A DNA stretch of 64,000 bases from Gymnopus androsaceus JB14 (Eukaryota > Basidiomycota > Agaricomycetes > Agaricales > Omphalotaceae). The DNA lies in NCBI GenBank assembly GCA_009733575.1, contig ML769431.1, positions 124,001 through 188,000 on the forward strand. The letters run 5' to 3'. Both the position numbers and the translations under genes were made by a program. The notes under the pieces were generated by a model. It worked only from the letters and a program-made list of their open reading frames with translations. It had not been told where the DNA came from and ran no database searches. This document shows, one piece after another, positions 35,652-48,264 of the stretch (position 1 is its first letter; each line of letters starts with the position of its first letter).

Positions 35652-37531
35652 ATGCCAAAGCGAATTCCAACACCTCCTCTTGCCGATAACACGAATTATT
35701 TCACCGTCTATTTCCCTTATCCGTTGAATGCAAACTGGGAGCTCAAAGCTGACCAGATAACTTTTGCACGATGGATCGCTTGCATCATACCAAACCACTA
35801 CTTTAGTGCGATCATGTACAAGCCTAGCGTAAGCCTTTCTCGTAGCTTCATAACTGAATCGTCTCATTCCACTCTCACTAGGCCCGCGGTATGGTTCTCG
35901 TCGAGATCGATCGTGAGTTCAAAGAGCATCGGCTCTTATTAGGCGAGCATAAATGGCGAGAGACTTTTTAGATTCGGAACTCGCTATTGTCTAACCGCGA
36001 GATCGTAGGAACGAATTCCTCAGACAGCCCACGGACGAAGAAAAGTCGTGTTCGACACAGATCTTTTACTCGACCTATAGCAACCATCGCGCTGCACAGA
36101 AAGATGGTGCGTATAACCCTTCTTCTGTATGAACTATCTCTCACGAATATTAGGATGGCTCACCATTCATGTCCAAGATTCTTGGTTCAATGATTTTTCT
36201 CCCACCAACAAGTAAGAAACTCCATCCTTTGTCCACTTCCATCTAACGCTTCCTTTAAGGATCATCATGAGCCCTTACCCTTCAACCCACTGGTGCGCTC
36301 CTCCGGCTGAAGACAGGACAAATAAAGCGATGTGCCGACCGTTGCCCGTCGCTTCTTTCCCTCCACCTCCCAAGGCGCCCAAACAGGGTACGGTTTCCGT
36401 GGTCTCCATTTTTTTTATTTTCTCACCTATGTGACTTCACAGTGGTTGGGTCGACCCAATGGGTTCAAAGCAACAACGCTCCCGCCGGGGCCAATCCCCT
36501 CTCGCGGGCGGCACAGCAAAGCGCTTGGAACAGCGGCAAGCCAATTCCTACTCCCTCTGCCAGTATGTTTGCTTCCATCTCTCAAACAAACATTGCTAAC
36601 GCTTTCTCATCAGATCAGCCTGCTCCGAAAGCCTGGGGATCTCAAAAGAGTGCTCCTGCTCCAAGAGCATCAACTTCTTCTCAACCTCTTCAAGGCGCAT
36701 GGGGCGCTCAAAGGCCTGCCACTGTGACCTCGGCTACGGGTGCCTGGGGGACGAACAAGTCAGTAGGCCCTCCCGGCCTTCCTCCTCCTGCCACGAACGT
36801 CCCTTCTGCCCCGCCTGGTCTTGTTCGGAGCAATCAGCACTCCGGATCTTCTACCGGCTCCTTGGACAGAGCTTCCGACGCCGCCGCCGATAGCGCCATT
36901 AACAGCAGCAACGCTGAATACAACGAGCTTATGGCTCATACAGGGAAGATGTCTGTTTCTGACAGCATGGAGCAGAAGCTACTTGGAATCGGTGACGATG
37001 AAGATGATCATGAAACTAATTATGCAGCATTCGAATTTCCGCATATGGGCGCCGTCACGACTGTCGGGTACCAGGCTCGTTCTGAGAGCATCAAGGAGGA
37101 CCTCTGGGCCAATATCAAGACGGAAGAACCTGAAGATGAGGAGCTCCTGTGCCCCACGCATGGAGTTCTTTGCACCAAGGGTATCTGCAAGGACAAGTCT
37201 GACTTGGTGCGCAGGAAGGAGCGGGAGGCAAAGTTAGCTGCGAATGCTGGCAAGAAAAGCGGCGGTGGAGGAGGAAAGAAAAAAGGCGGTTGGAGAAGTG
37301 GAAATAAACAGGATGATAACGGTAGGCTTTGGGTTCGTTCGTGGATCACGATTCGTCTGATAGGTTCTTATAGCTGGCTTTGTGAGGAGAGACAGCCGTA
37401 ACAATAGCTCTACCAACTCGAGTGCTAATGGTGGTAGTCGTTCTGTTTCTCGCGCAAACAGCACTCTGCCTCCTGTCACTCCCTTTGATCACGACGATGA
37501 AGCTGATCCTTGGGGGGAAGAACAGTTTTGA
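35652..37531 (+). CDS. uncharacterised low-complexity protein
   Basis: The 3' two thirds are secure. Exons from about 36267 give FPPPPKAPK, then after an intron (about 36388-36441) STQWVQSNNAPAGANPLSRA. A long Ser/Ala/Pro/Gly-rich stretch has repeated AWG words (KAWGSQKS, GAWGAQRP, GAWGTNKS). A more conserved block follows (YNELMAHTGKM, NYAAFEFPHMG, LLCPTHGVLCTKGIC), then a Lys/Gly-rich tail. The last exon ends DEADPWGEEQF (stop 37529-37531). I recall homologues across mushrooms without known function; the CPxHxxLCxKGxC spacing could bind a metal. The 5' part (35652-36260) is uncertain: exons containing PTDEEKSCSTQIFYSTYSN can be joined, but the start at 35652 is a guess. Confidence 0.55.
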
Positions 37532-38476
37532 TCGGTTCGTGTCTTGTGCATGTTTAATTATCCGGTTCGTGGTTCTTACTTGCTATATATTGCCCTGTCC
37601 TTCGGTTCTCTAGAATTTCGCTGTCGCTACAACGTTGGCTTGTCTCCCTAACATCGGTTCAATCACATAGTTTGGTTGGCGTCTTGTTTTTTCCTTCCTC
37701 TCCTCATCATCACTGAATCCGATGACTTTGTGCTGTATCAATCTGAACCCTACCCAATGAGCAAAGGCTCTTTTCTCTCTCTCTCTGTGCGTCTCTCTTC
37801 CTGAGCTGTGAGTCCGTGATAGCTGTACTTTACTACTTATCCTACCTACTTCTTTATAACTCCACGGCCCCCTTCTTTACGTGGCAGAATAGGTCCTGGG
37901 CCCTTTCTTTGATGCTGTTGAAGCTGTATCTTGTATTCCTCGTAGATATGTCAAAATGATTTCGTTGTATTCCTTCGTTGTATTCCTGTGGAGAGTCAAT
38001 TGAACTGCATACTAACTTCATACTACAGCTTTAGCGGCCCGCCCTTTTATGCGCTTAATATAAATTGCCGCCCAGTGCAAGCGCCCGGCAAAAGTTGCAC
38101 TGCCCTTTGACTGCCCTCATTGCTCAACTCCTTCGCGTCTCTCTTCAAGTATGGTTACATATTAAGAATTCAGCGCCTTCGATCAAGTTCTATGCGTTGG
38201 CAATCCTCCAATTGACAAGGCCTGAGAGGTTCACAGGTGCTATGACCATTACAGGTAATAAGGTATGAACTGAAGCCACTGAAGCAATGGAGCCAGAGAA
38301 GCGAACTGCCGAATTAGAAACATCTGACGCTCAGAACGCGATCTGCATGTATCGTGCCTCCGGATGAACCTTCCTTTGTCCTTGTCACGATCCTTTAGAC
38401 GCTCCGGGAGTATAAAAGGACGATTGAAACGTGTAAGTATATAAAACTCCACCTTCTACCTTTCATCTCACATTCC
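37532..38476. other. intergenic region and promoter of cluster gene A
   Basis: Contains a CT-rich run at about 37770-37800 in the 3' region of the preceding gene, and a TATAAAA box at 38411-38417, about 60 bases before the first ATG of gene A. No other feature was seen. Confidence 0.4.
38411..38417 (+). promoter_or_regulatory. TATA box of cluster gene A
   Basis: TATAAAA at 38411-38417, 60 bases before ATG 38477. Comparable boxes precede the three D genes of the same cluster. Confidence 0.45.
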
Positions 38477-39798
38477 ATGTCTTGCAGCACTTCGCACCAC
38501 AACACCGAATCCTCCACCATGGTCAAATCCTCGTTTTCATCGCTATCGCTACTGCACTCAGGCTCCGGTTCCTCAGAGGACCTTTCTACTTGTGAGCTAC
38601 AATTTTCTGCAATCCAGTGGTCTGTGTATCGTTCTCATATTGCTTACTATGAAGGCTCTTCACCTTCCACACTGTCCGAGACCTCAACGGAAGAAAGTCT
38701 ACCCCACTCGGGACAAGCACTAGAATTAGAACTAGGTTTGTGCGATAGACTCGGACGCAAGCTCCGTTGACTTAAAACTGTTCGCAGACTCGGGCTCGAC
38801 GCAGCTTACTGTCAGTTTCAAGGAAAAAAATGTTCTGGCTTGGATGCGAGCCCATCGTAAGTCGCATAACCGCCAGCTTGGCCGGATTTTACTTTATAAC
38901 GATACCTGATATGCTAATACTTGCTCTTTCTACTATAGCCAATGAACCGTTCACAGTCGACGCTGAATGCAACATCTCTCCGCTTTCACAGTCTACCATG
39001 GCACCGGAGAAAGCGTTCGCAGCCACCGTGACGCGTCGGACCCCCGTCAGAGAGGATTACTACGAGACTGTCGACTTGACTAATGAGCCGCCGGTTGAAG
39101 AAGGTAGGCCGACTCGGTTTGTGCTGTAGATACAGCTGCTGATCTTTTGACGATGTAGGAACCTACCGTCCGCGAAACCGCAAAGGCATCGCACCAGGAT
39201 CTTTCAGTGCTGTCGGCGGAAGTCAAAAAATCATGTACAGACGAAGTAAGTTGCCGTTGTTAATAGGTCTTAGGGTTGGTCTAACACACACCTCTACCTC
39301 GTTGTTGCATAGAAGGCGATCGTTCACCTGCACAGACGACTGCTTCTTCTATTCGCCAAGGACAGCATGGGACTCGAGGTGATTATCCGATTCAATCCTG
39401 ATTTTGTGTTTCTGAAGTACTATGAATTTTGGCTGACATTAACACGTTGAATCCTCCTGTTTGTAGGTTTGCGAGCTGCTTCTGTCAAATTGACCAGTCA
39501 ACAAGGCCAGGGCCAAGGAATAGGGATGAGAGTGGCAGGAGCTAGCGTTCTACAAGGTGCATCGAACTTTATCATTAATGGAGCGAGCATTGCACCGGGA
39601 GCGTTCTCAGCTGTTGCAGGGAATCAGGAAATTTGGTATGTGTTGAATTTGATGAATTCATTGGTGAAGTTGAGCACTGAGATTAATGGTCTGAAGGTGC
39701 TAGTGGATGATGTTCGAATTTTATTTATTGGTATCTGTACCACCCGGATTCCGATGGAACGACTCAACGAGTTGTCTATTGTACATGTCCAGCTGTAG
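38477..39798 (+). CDS. SAVGG-motif protein A
   Basis: First gene of the cluster. ATG 38477 (in-frame alternative 38519) begins a Ser/Thr-rich N terminus (SSFSSLSLLHSGSGSSEDLS) without a signal peptide. Introns at about 38735-38787, 38870-38939, 39103-39159, 39246-39313 and 39379-39467 all interrupt codons after the first base (phase 1). The spliced product contains two copies of the cluster motif: APGSFSAVGGSQKI (about 39190-39230) and FIINGASIAPGAFSAVAGNQEI in two parts around 39565-39635. The C terminus after NQEIW is uncertain, as an intron may follow at 39637. Its last 100 bases have a diverged copy at about 44588-44670, which marks the edge of the cluster's tandem duplication. Function unknown. 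Confidence 0.55.
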
Positions 39799-40731
39799 CT
39801 ACGTAGGTAATAAACTTTAGTAGATATATATATGTACTGTTTACCGGCATCAACTTACACTTATTAGAGGTTCAGAAAGTCCTGAAATTTTGTTTTAAAA
39901 AAAAAGGACTTAGAGGAGAATCGACATGGAGATTCGCGAGCTCCCGGCTTTATGGAAAACGGCCCAGCTACTTTTGAGAGCCTGCCCGTGTTGTTGCACG
40001 ACCATTCGATAGTTATTGCCAGGAATGTAATGGTCCATGTTGTACACCGAAGACCACATATATACAATATACCTCAGTGCCAACCGTTGAAATCACTGGA
40101 GATGCTTAGTCAGCCTAACTTTTTTTGAGCTGGCCTAGAATTAAATCTTCATTAACTTCCACTCCATCGACATGATGATTTTGTAAGTACATCGACTACG
40201 CAACATCACATCACCTCTTCTTCTCCAGCCGCCCCTATAATCTCGGATACCCAAGGATTTCGCGGTAATCACTATATCGCTCGCAGAATGTGAAGATATA
40301 TTCTCGGGTTTGGAAGGACCTTAGGTCAACTGTATGTGCGGAGTCAGATGCATCGTCGGAATCGTTGTGTATGCCTGGCATGCGGCAACAGGCTTTTGGC
40401 TAACGAATTGTCCGCAAATGGGTGTAAGTGTTCGATATCTTTGAGCTGTTTTATGTAGCGTAGCTAACAGCGGTGCCAGTAATCAGACTCTGTGGGTTTC
40501 AGCGGCTACGGAGGCTTTGGTAGTTTCCTATGATCTTGGGCAATCACTCTTCAGTGATGGTACTTACGAGTCAATACAAACACCTAATTGAGAAAGCCAG
40601 AGCTCCACTGGCCAATGAGAAGCCATCGACGTAAAGATCGCCCAAAATTATTCTGCGGTTTCGGAATCAGCTGTAATATATATTAGCAACCACTGGCCAT
40701 TCTTGAAACTTGTTCTTGAATGAGCAACTCT

Positions 40732-41688
40732 CGAGTACTCTACTACGATTCTCATCATCATCATGCACCCGGCAGAGGCCAGCCGCAGAGGCCACGTCAG
40801 GGGCGGAGGCAGTCGTTTACAACGTAGGTGAACTTCTTTTAGTTCCTTTCCAACTGTTGAACCTAGCTCCTGCAGCATCCACCTTCAGTCAACAGTCCTG
40901 TAACAGAAGCCCACCGAGTCCCCGTATGAATCGCAACCAGGAACCTACAGTTGGACATGGTCCTATGATTGGAAACTTCAAGGAGTCTTCCGCGACGGTG
41001 CATTCAGCGCCGTAGGTGGAGATTTAGTCATTATAATAAAACGGTTTCTTCATCTGCAGCCTATCCTGTTGCTTTGTCTCCTTATCGTAAGCAAACTCTA
41101 CATCCCCTTATTTCACTGGCGGCTGATCCTGAACAACTTTTTAGGCTTAGCAAACTCAAATCCTAATCCCAGCCCTAGCGTTTTGCCTGGATTTCACCAT
41201 CGAGATAGAAGGCATCCCAACGCCCATGACCGCGGAGTGGTCTTCGGCCTCCTTCAGTGCTGTGTCAGGCCGCACTCTGATCATTAACAACAGTGGCCTT
41301 TTTGTAGGCTTAAGCAGTATGTTTGTCTGTGTTAAAACTTCCCAGTTTTACTCTGACACCCCTCCCTACAGCGAGCTCATCCGTTCTTCCTGGTCAATCC
41401 GTGCTCCCGCCGAACAGTCACACAACCAACGGCACTCCTTTCTTCATTCCTGGCAGTCATAGTGCCGTCTCTGGACACCATGGTCCTGGACCACATGCGC
41501 CTAATGTGTTGATGGGAGCACAGAACTTCCATAGCCATGATGAATATTTCAAGGCGGGCTCATTCAGCGCAGTTGGTGGAAACCTAATTTTGACTCTAGA
41601 GGAACCTAGCAGATATCATCGTCATCACGCACATCCTCAGCCTCCTACTCGAAGGTCACAACCTAGCGGCTCTGCACCGCGCTATTGA
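40732..41688 (+). pseudogene. SAVGG-motif gene B1, frame-broken
   Basis: Aligns throughout with intact B2 (45593-46509). The same three introns are recognisable. Relative to B2 there is one extra base near 40785, one missing near 40964 (so GAFSAVGG is no longer in frame, about 41000) and a 5-base deletion near 41238. The last exon (about 41372-41688) is still open, with GSHSAVSGHHGPG and GSFSAVGGN ending in PSGSAPRY. A product could come only from the last exon. Assembly error cannot be excluded for single-base differences. Confidence 0.6.
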
Positions 41689-42064
41689 AGTGCTTCCTCT
41701 TCTGTTGGAAAGCAGTTGGTCTCGATTCTCGTTGCTGTGTGGACTGTGTCGAATGCTGCTGTTGGCAAGGCTATACTTTCTCAATTCTACGGATTCTGTT
41801 CTTCTGCTCTTATCTTCCATGGAGGCTGTTAAATGCTGTCCTGCTGTTCTTCGATGTTGGACCAGACATTCTCCTGCTGAAATGGTGTTACCGAGTAACA
41901 CGCATGCTCATGTTGTCCGTTGAAGCTGTTGAAGCGCTTATATGCTGATTATCTGACATCAAGCGCTGGGCTAACTATACGGACTATTCTTTTCCAAGTC
42001 TTATTAAGGATCAGGCTACTGTTTTGCAGCGTACTTTTTTTCCCTCTCAGCAGTGAACGCTAGT

Positions 42065-42900
42065 ATGAGTGGAAATACAGCCGAAATACCTGGTCTGAAC
42101 AATGGAAGAAACAGCAAGTGCTCCTCGTTTTTCAGTTTGATTGGTTACTTACATGCGACGTCGACAGGTTTCAGTCTCCCCAACTACAGGGAACATTCCG
42201 CCCCGAATCCCAACGGAACTTCGCATCCCAATGTCCTTATGGGCGCTGGCGATTTTGTCGTAAAGAACACTGTCTTGCGCCCTGGTGTCTTGAGTGCAGT
42301 CGGGGGCCATCAAAAGATTCGTATTAAAAAACGCAGACCGGGAAGTAGGCATGGACCAGGTGAGTCCGAGTCTTTAGTCGTCCGTTTGGTATAGTCAACA
42401 ATTTTTTGAATTGATTTTCAACAGCACCAGCCGATTCGGATGGATTCAATACAACAGGAGGTTACCCTAATGTCCTTCCTGGATTCAATGGCACCATTCC
42501 AGAGGCCACCTACGGGACTGTATCCTTTAGTGCTGTAAGATGAAATTAAACCTTCCGCTCGACCCAAGGTCCCGACATTCCCTATCATGCGACGAGTATG
42601 TACGACTTATCGACTGACATTCTGGTAGTGTCTAGATCTCAGATGAACGTGTTCCCAAATAGCGACGGGAGGAGCTTGAACTTCCCTCGATCCACCGCTG
42701 GACACTTCGATGATGGGTCGTAGTAGGATATCAACATTCAAGGCGACCTAGTGTTTTACGCAATTTCTACCACTTTAAGGCCAATAATGTGAGGTTCGGT
42801 TTCTTCCGGGAGCACTTAGTGCTGTGGGTATGGATCAGACAACAGTGAAAGTGGCGAAGAGGTGGACGAGAATGCGGTTTGAGTTGAGCTCCCTACTGCA
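42065..42900 (+). pseudogene. SAVGG-motif gene C1, degraded
   Basis: Corresponds to C2 and C3. The first part is open (ATG 42065, MSGNTAEIPGLNNG; intron about 42116-42172; LMGAGDFVVKNTVLRPG and LSAVGGHQKI) and the next intron (about 42360-42422) joins in phase to ADSDGFNTTGG. Then FSAV is followed directly by stop codons (about 42530-42550) where the other copies read FSAVGGNQTL. Further deletions follow near 42715 and 42740. Confidence 0.6.
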
Positions 42901-43187
42901 TATGGCCCATGGTCGCATGATTCGGACGAGTCGGGACACCGACGCGCACGATGAGCAAAGTGGGTTATATTTATCGTTTCCGTGTTTCCTCGTCTGTTTT
43001 TTCCTGTTAAGTTCTTTCTGAGATAACCGATTGTTCTTTTATTTTTACATAAAGTTCTGCCTGGCTCTCGTTGTTCGCCCGAGTGAGTCACTTCCAAGAT
43101 TATCCAATGCAGATTCTGATTTAATTTACAGAGCTAGTCGGTCTTTGAATCTGGAAACCCCAATACAGTCTCCGTGGAAAAGCCGCG

Positions 43188-43194
43188 TATAAAA
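43188..43194 (+). promoter_or_regulatory. TATA box of gene D1
   Basis: TATAAAA at 43188-43194, 114 bases before ATG 43308. Equivalent positions in D2 (48130) and D3 (52842) also carry it, downstream of a shared C(T/A)CTCC(G/A)T-like block. Confidence 0.5.
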
Positions 43195-43307
43195 TCAGTC
43201 CTCATATTGATGTATTCGTCGTCTTTTCTTTCTCTCCTCCCATCACATCGTAGAGGCGTTCCGCAACGAGTCCCTCTGTTTTCATCTCCCAATCTAGTGT
43301 TTTGACT

Positions 43308-44107
43308 ATGACTGGAGAAACTACGCGCAGGTAAATTGTTCGAAAATTTCAGGACATATGTAGCGACGCTAAGGATACCTCCACTGGCGTAGGTCGGGTG
43401 TAGAGACATTTACCCTCGGAAATCTTCTGAGGGCCCAAGCCTTCAGACCATCAATTGAAGGTACCTCCATACCTTTTGAAGGTGCCCTCGAGTTCTCTAG
43501 CGCATTTGAATGTCGTTGACTCCTTCCTTCGCAGATCCCACTAAAAATCTTGAGCTGGCCAAGGTGAGCGAGACGATGCATTTCAATTGGGCTACAGTCA
43601 CTGGCAGGCTGATGGCCCGTTCCCGTTAGCACAATCGAAACCCAGATGGCAACATTTCAGGCGCAACGTTTATTGACGTGAATGTTGTAAGTTGTTCGTC
43701 GTATTCATGCTTTGCTTTACTAGAACTTCTTGAAGGTCCAAGAAACTCAAGAAGAAGAGGAAAGCACTTTTGCCAATGGGCCGGCAGTATTCAAGAGAGC
43801 AAAAGGAATCACCTTCGATGGCGTCATCATGGCACAAGGTGCTTTTAGTGCTGTAGGTGGAAGCATGTACATTGGGGGTATTCCAGGTGAGCCTTTCAGT
43901 TATGTTCATCAACAGGAAATAGTCAATGACAATGTTCTATGGTATTTAGAAGCAAGTATAAGCTCCGATTCAGATGCTACGCCCAGGTTCAGTCCGAGCG
44001 TTATGGAGGGCGCCGAGGACGTAGAATTTAAACCGGGGACACAAGTAGGACAGGGAGCAATGAGTGCGGTCGGCGGGGACATGATCATCGATCCATCTGG
44101 GCAATGA
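43308..44107 (+). CDS. SAVGG-motif protein D1
   Basis: ATG 43308 gives MTGETTRR. Five introns (about 43331-43391, 43462-43535, 43566-43629, 43687-43735, 43887-43949) join in phase to a basic middle (NRNPDGNISGATFIDVNV), then two motif copies: ITFDGVIMAQGAFSAVGGSM (about 43808-43870) and VEFKPGTQVGQGAMSAVGGD (about 44024-44085). The stop is TGA 44105-44107. No signal peptide or transmembrane segment was seen. It appears intact, in contrast to D2 in the next repeat unit. Function unknown. Confidence 0.6.
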
Positions 44108-45592
44108 AAACGATGTTGATTAGAAATAGATAAGGAGCCTTATGTATACAACTTTCAATTTTTGAGAGTGCGAGCAGCGGCATGCCTGAGTCGAGTTGTC
44201 CGAAGCTGGGCTATATCTAATTTGGCTTGGCCGATGTGACCTCCGTGGCGCACGGCTATATGGGGTAATCGCTCTTCAACAACTCTTCAAGCTCTCTTCA
44301 ACAATTCCTGGGTCCGAATAGGCTCTATCATGATCATGAGGAATCGCAGCGGATAAGTAAATTAACTGACGAAGGACTACGGGTAAGTTGGTTTATGTTA
44401 GCTGGTTTATTTTAATTATTGAGGCTTATTAACGATAAGTTGACAGAAAGAATGGTAGAGGCAGAAAGAAGTCAAAGTTTTGCTGCTGGGTCAAACTCTT
44501 AATAGCCGATAAACTAGGCTCCAAAAACAATCCCAAATTTCCAATCTACTATGCTTCCCAATCTCTCCGATGATGTTTAAATTGGTTTGAATATCTATTG
44601 GCATCTATACCAAGTTACCAACCGGATTCCCGATGAAGTGACTCTTGAGATTGTCCTCATGTAGCCCCGTAGGTGAACTCTAGTAGTACTGTTTTAATTT
44701 ACCGGCATCAACTTATTTACACTCATTCGCGACGGTTTGTCTAACCTTGAGAGTCGTGAAATTTTGATTTTGAAAATAATCAAAAAAACATAAAGCAAGC
44801 AATCGCAATTGTCCCTGGCGAGATTCGAGCTCCCGGCGGATGACCAACGCAGAACGAGCGCTAATCATCAGCGAATGTCTAGTGCCAACAACAATCCAGT
44901 TCAAACTTCACCAGAGCGACGCTCAAGAATAGTTCATTAACTTGGTTTCATCCCACACATGATGATTCTCAAATTCAATCGATTGCGATCCTTCCCATCC
45001 TCCAGCTCCATATTCTCAGATACCTCCCAAGGATTTCGCGGTAATCATTATATCGTTCGCTCTTGGATTTGGAAGGACACCAAGAAATCTTGACTGGATA
45101 GGTGGGGTCAGCCTCAAAAAAGTTGGAAACGTTGTGCTTATGCCTGGCATGTGGCAACAGGCTTTTGGTGGTTATTGCTGACGAATTGTCCACAAATAGA
45201 TGCAAGTATTTGATATCTTTGTGCTGTTGTGCGTAGCTAACAGCTTTGCTCAGTAAATTGTGATCCTATGTACTCGGCTGACTCTGTGGGTTTCAGCGGC
45301 TATGGAGGTCTTGAGCCTGAACGTTTGAGCGTTGGCGCGCGGTTATCTTGAGTCTTGAGAAGCAGACCTATCAATTACCATCAAGGCTATGTTGCTGTAT
45401 GTTGTCGCAGTCTACTTCCATTCCTCGTTATCGCTGGATCTGCAGGCACAAACAGCCTTCGTCCATGGGCAAATCAAGTGTACAACCAGGAAGCGCCTTG
45501 CAGAAGTACTATATATTGCCACCAATTGGCCATCCTTGAAACTCACTCTTGAATGAGCAACTCTCGAACTCCCTACTACGATTCTCATCATC

Positions 45593-46509
45593 ATGAACTC
45601 GGCAGAGGCCAGCCCAATGTCCACGTCGGGGGCGGAGGCGGCGGTTTACAACGTAGGTAAACCTCTTTTAGTCCCCTTCCAACTGTTGAACCTGGTTGCT
45701 GCAGCCTCTACCTTCGGCGAACAATCCTCTAACAGAGGCCCGCCGAATCCCCACGCGAATCGCTACCAGGAGCCTACAGTGGGACACGGTTCCCATGATT
45801 GGAAACTTCAAGGGGTCTTCCGCCACGGTGCATTCAGCGCCGTAGGTGGTGATCAAGTCATTAAAACGGTTTCTTCGTCTGCAACGTATCCTGTTGCTTT
45901 GTCTTCTTATCGTAAGCAAATTCCATCCCTTTATTTCGCTGGCGGCTGACCCTGAACAATTTTTTTTAGCGAACGCAAATCCCAATCCCAACCCCAGCGT
46001 TTTGCCTGAATTTCACCATCGCGATAGAAGACATCCTAACGCCCATGATCGCGGAGTAACATTTGGCGAAGGCTCATTTAGTGCTGTCTCAGGCCACAGT
46101 CGGATCACTAATCGCAATGGTCTTCTTGTAGGCTTTAGTAGTACGTTTGTCTTAATACTTCAGAGCTCTTACTCTGATACCCCTTCCTACAGCGAGCTCA
46201 TACGTGCTTCCCGGTCAATCCATGCTTCCCCCGCCGAACAGTCACACAACCAGTGGCACTCCTTTCTTCGTTCCTGGCAGCCACAGTGCCGTCTCTGGAC
46301 ACCATGGTCCTGGACCACATGCGCCTAATGTGTTGATGGGAGCACAGAACTTCCATAGCCAAGATGGATATTTCAAGGCGGGCTCATTCAGTGCGGTTGG
46401 TGGAAACCAGATTTTGACTCTAGAGGAACCTGGCAGACATCATCATCATACACATCCTCAGCCTCCTACTCGAGGGTCACACCCTAGCGGCTCTGCACCG
46501 CGTCATTGA
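45593..46509 (+). CDS. SAVGG-motif protein B2
   Basis: The best-preserved B copy. ATG 45593 (MNSAEASPMSTSGAEAAVYN); three phase-1 introns at about 45657-45708, 45911-45970 and 46121-46189; stop TGA 46507-46509; about 245 residues. It carries successive motif copies: RHGAFSAVGGDQVI (45815-45860), GEGSFSAVSGHSRI (46067-46110), a weaker GSHSAVSGHH (46283) and DGYFKAGSFSAVGGNQIL (46363-46415). Between copies are Pro/Asn/His-rich linkers (NANPNPNPSVLP, GPGPHAPNVLMGAQ). The tail is His/Pro-rich. No signal peptide. Function unknown; the regular spacing suggests a repeat fold. Confidence 0.6.
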
Positions 46510-46899
46510 AGTGCTTCCTCTTCTGCTGGAAATCGGTTGGATCTATCTCGATTCTCGTTGCTGTGGACTGCGTCGAATACTGCTGTTGACAAGGCTATAC
46601 TTCCTGAATTCTACGGATTCTATTCTTCTGCTCTCATCTTCATGGAGGCTGTTAAATGCTGTCCTGCTGTTCTTCGATGTTCGACCAGACATTCTACTAC
46701 TGAAATGGTGCTACCGAGTAACACGGATGCTGGCTTCATGTTGTCTGTTGAAGCTGTTGAAGCTGTTGAAGCGCTTATATGCTGATTATCTGGCATCAAG
46801 CGCTGGGCTAACTATACGAGCTATTCTTTTCCAAGTCTTATTAAGGATCAGGCTACTGTTTTGCAGCGCACTTTTTCCTTCTCAGCAGTGAATGCTAAC

Positions 46900-47744
46900 A
46901 TGAGTGGAGAGACAGCCGAAATACCCGGTCTGAACAATGGAATAAACAGCAAGTGCTCCTCGTTTTTCAATTTGGTTGGTTACTTACATGCGACGTCGAC
47001 AGGTTTCAGTCTCCCCAACTACAGGGGACATTCCGCCCCGAATCCCAACGGAACTGCGCATCCCAATGTCCTTATGGGCGCTGGTGATTTTGCCGTAAAG
47101 AACACTGTCTTGCGCGCTGGTGCTTTGAGTGCAGTCGGGGGGTATCAAAAGATTCGTATCAAAAGACCTAGACCAAGTAGGCATCGTACCAGGTGAGTTC
47201 CAGTCTTTGGTCGTCCGTTTGGTATACGTACTCGACCATTTTTGAACCGATTTTCAACAGCACCGGCCGATTCGGAAAGCTTCAACACAACAGGAGATTA
47301 CCCTAGTGTCCTTCCTGGATTCAATGGTACCATTCCAGCGGCCACCTACGGGATTGCATCCTTTAGTGCTGTAGGAGGAAATCAAACCTTGCGCCCGACA
47401 TCCGGTCCCGACATTCCTAATGCGACGAGTATGTACGACTTATTGGCTCGTGCTACTACTCCACTGACATCTTGGTAGTGTCTAGATCTCAGATGAACGT
47501 GCTCCCAAACAGCGACGGGAACTTTCCCCGACCCAATGGTGGACGCTTCGATGATGGGTCTTATTCTGCCGTGGCAGGATATCAACAACAATTTCAAGGC
47601 GATCCTAGCGTTTTACGCGACTTTCGACACTTTGAGGCCAATAATGTGAGGCTTCTTCCGGGAGCATTTGCTGCTGTGGGCTTGGATCAGACGGTTGTAT
47701 ACAACGATGAAAGCGGCGAAGAGGTGGATGAGAATGTGGATTGA
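46900..47744 (+). CDS. SAVGG-motif gene C2, frame uncertain
   Basis: ATG 46900 (MSGETAEIPGLNN). An intron (about 46951-47007) leads to HPNVLMGAGDFAVKN and GALSAVGGYQKI (about 47117-47152). Relative to C1 and C3 the exon end near 47170-47193 is two bases shorter, so the next exon (SESFNTTGDYPSVLP, ASFSAVGGNQTL at about 47358) joins out of phase unless another acceptor is used. A last segment (47492-47744) is open: MNVLPNSDGN, GSYSAVAGYQQQ, LLPGAFAAVGLDQTVV and an acidic end EEVDENVD. It may be one damaged gene or two short ones. The upstream sequence CTTCTCAGCAG looks like a splice acceptor, so an upstream exon is possible. Confidence 0.4.
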
Positions 47745-48129
47745 ATTGAGCTGCCTACTACATATGGCGCACGGTCGCATGATTCGGACGAGTCGGGATA
47801 CCGACGCGCACGATGGGTAAAGTGGGTTATATTTATCCATCTCCTGCTTCTTCCTGGTCTGCTCTTTCCTGATTCTCGCTTCCTTTAAGTTCTTTTCGAG
47901 ATATTCGATTGTTTCTTTATTTTTGTAATAAAGTTCTGCCAGTGACATTGTATGTGTGGGTGCATGTTTTTAAGGAACTTTCATTTCGCTTTCATTTTTC
48001 GTTCCGAGTCACTTCAAAAGTTATCAGACACATTTTGACGCGATCTATGAACATGGTCGGTTCATAAGATCTCTCATTTCCATTTTAGTTGTCTAAATGT
48101 GGCTGTTGCATGACGCTACGCTCTCCGTC

Positions 48130-48136
48130 TATAAAA
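48130..48136 (+). promoter_or_regulatory. TATA box of gene D2
   Basis: TATAAAA at 48130-48136, 129 bases before ATG 48265, in the same promoter context as D1 and D3. Confidence 0.5.
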
Positions 48137-48264
48137 TGCGCCTATCTGACATCCCCTCTTTCTCTTCTCCCACCACCTTCATCGTAATCTAGTGTCGTCA
48201 CCAGGTGCCTCGCAGCTCAACCAACTCCTCAGATCCCCACCGCGGACAATCAATCAGTGACTAG

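Larger units (their letters stand above)
39725..44587 (+). repeat. tandem segmental duplication, copy 1 (B1-C1-D1)
   Basis: The segment from the 3' end of gene A through gene D1 is repeated at 44588 to about 49410, with clear identity in landmarks spaced about 4.8 kb apart: ACCGGCATCAACTTA (39842/44701), GAATGAGCAACTCTCGA (40717/45550), CGTCTCTGGACACCATGGTC (41464/46288) and CTTCCTGGATTCAATGG (42474/47317). Boundaries are approximate. Confidence 0.7.

Noticed and set aside
35622..35867. Minus-strand open frame of 81 residues with a protein-like look (YEATRKAYARL)
   Set aside because: No start context, no extension by splicing and no recognised family. It overlaps the poorly resolved 5' part of the plus-strand gene, so I did not annotate it.
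44810..44905. tRNA-like 3' half on the minus strand (a GCTCGAATCTCGC stretch preceded by GGTCATCCGCC)
   Set aside because: The T-arm has a mismatch, no matching 5' acceptor strand was found, and the equivalent region of repeat unit 1 (about 39935-39960) does not keep the fold. At most an eroded relic.
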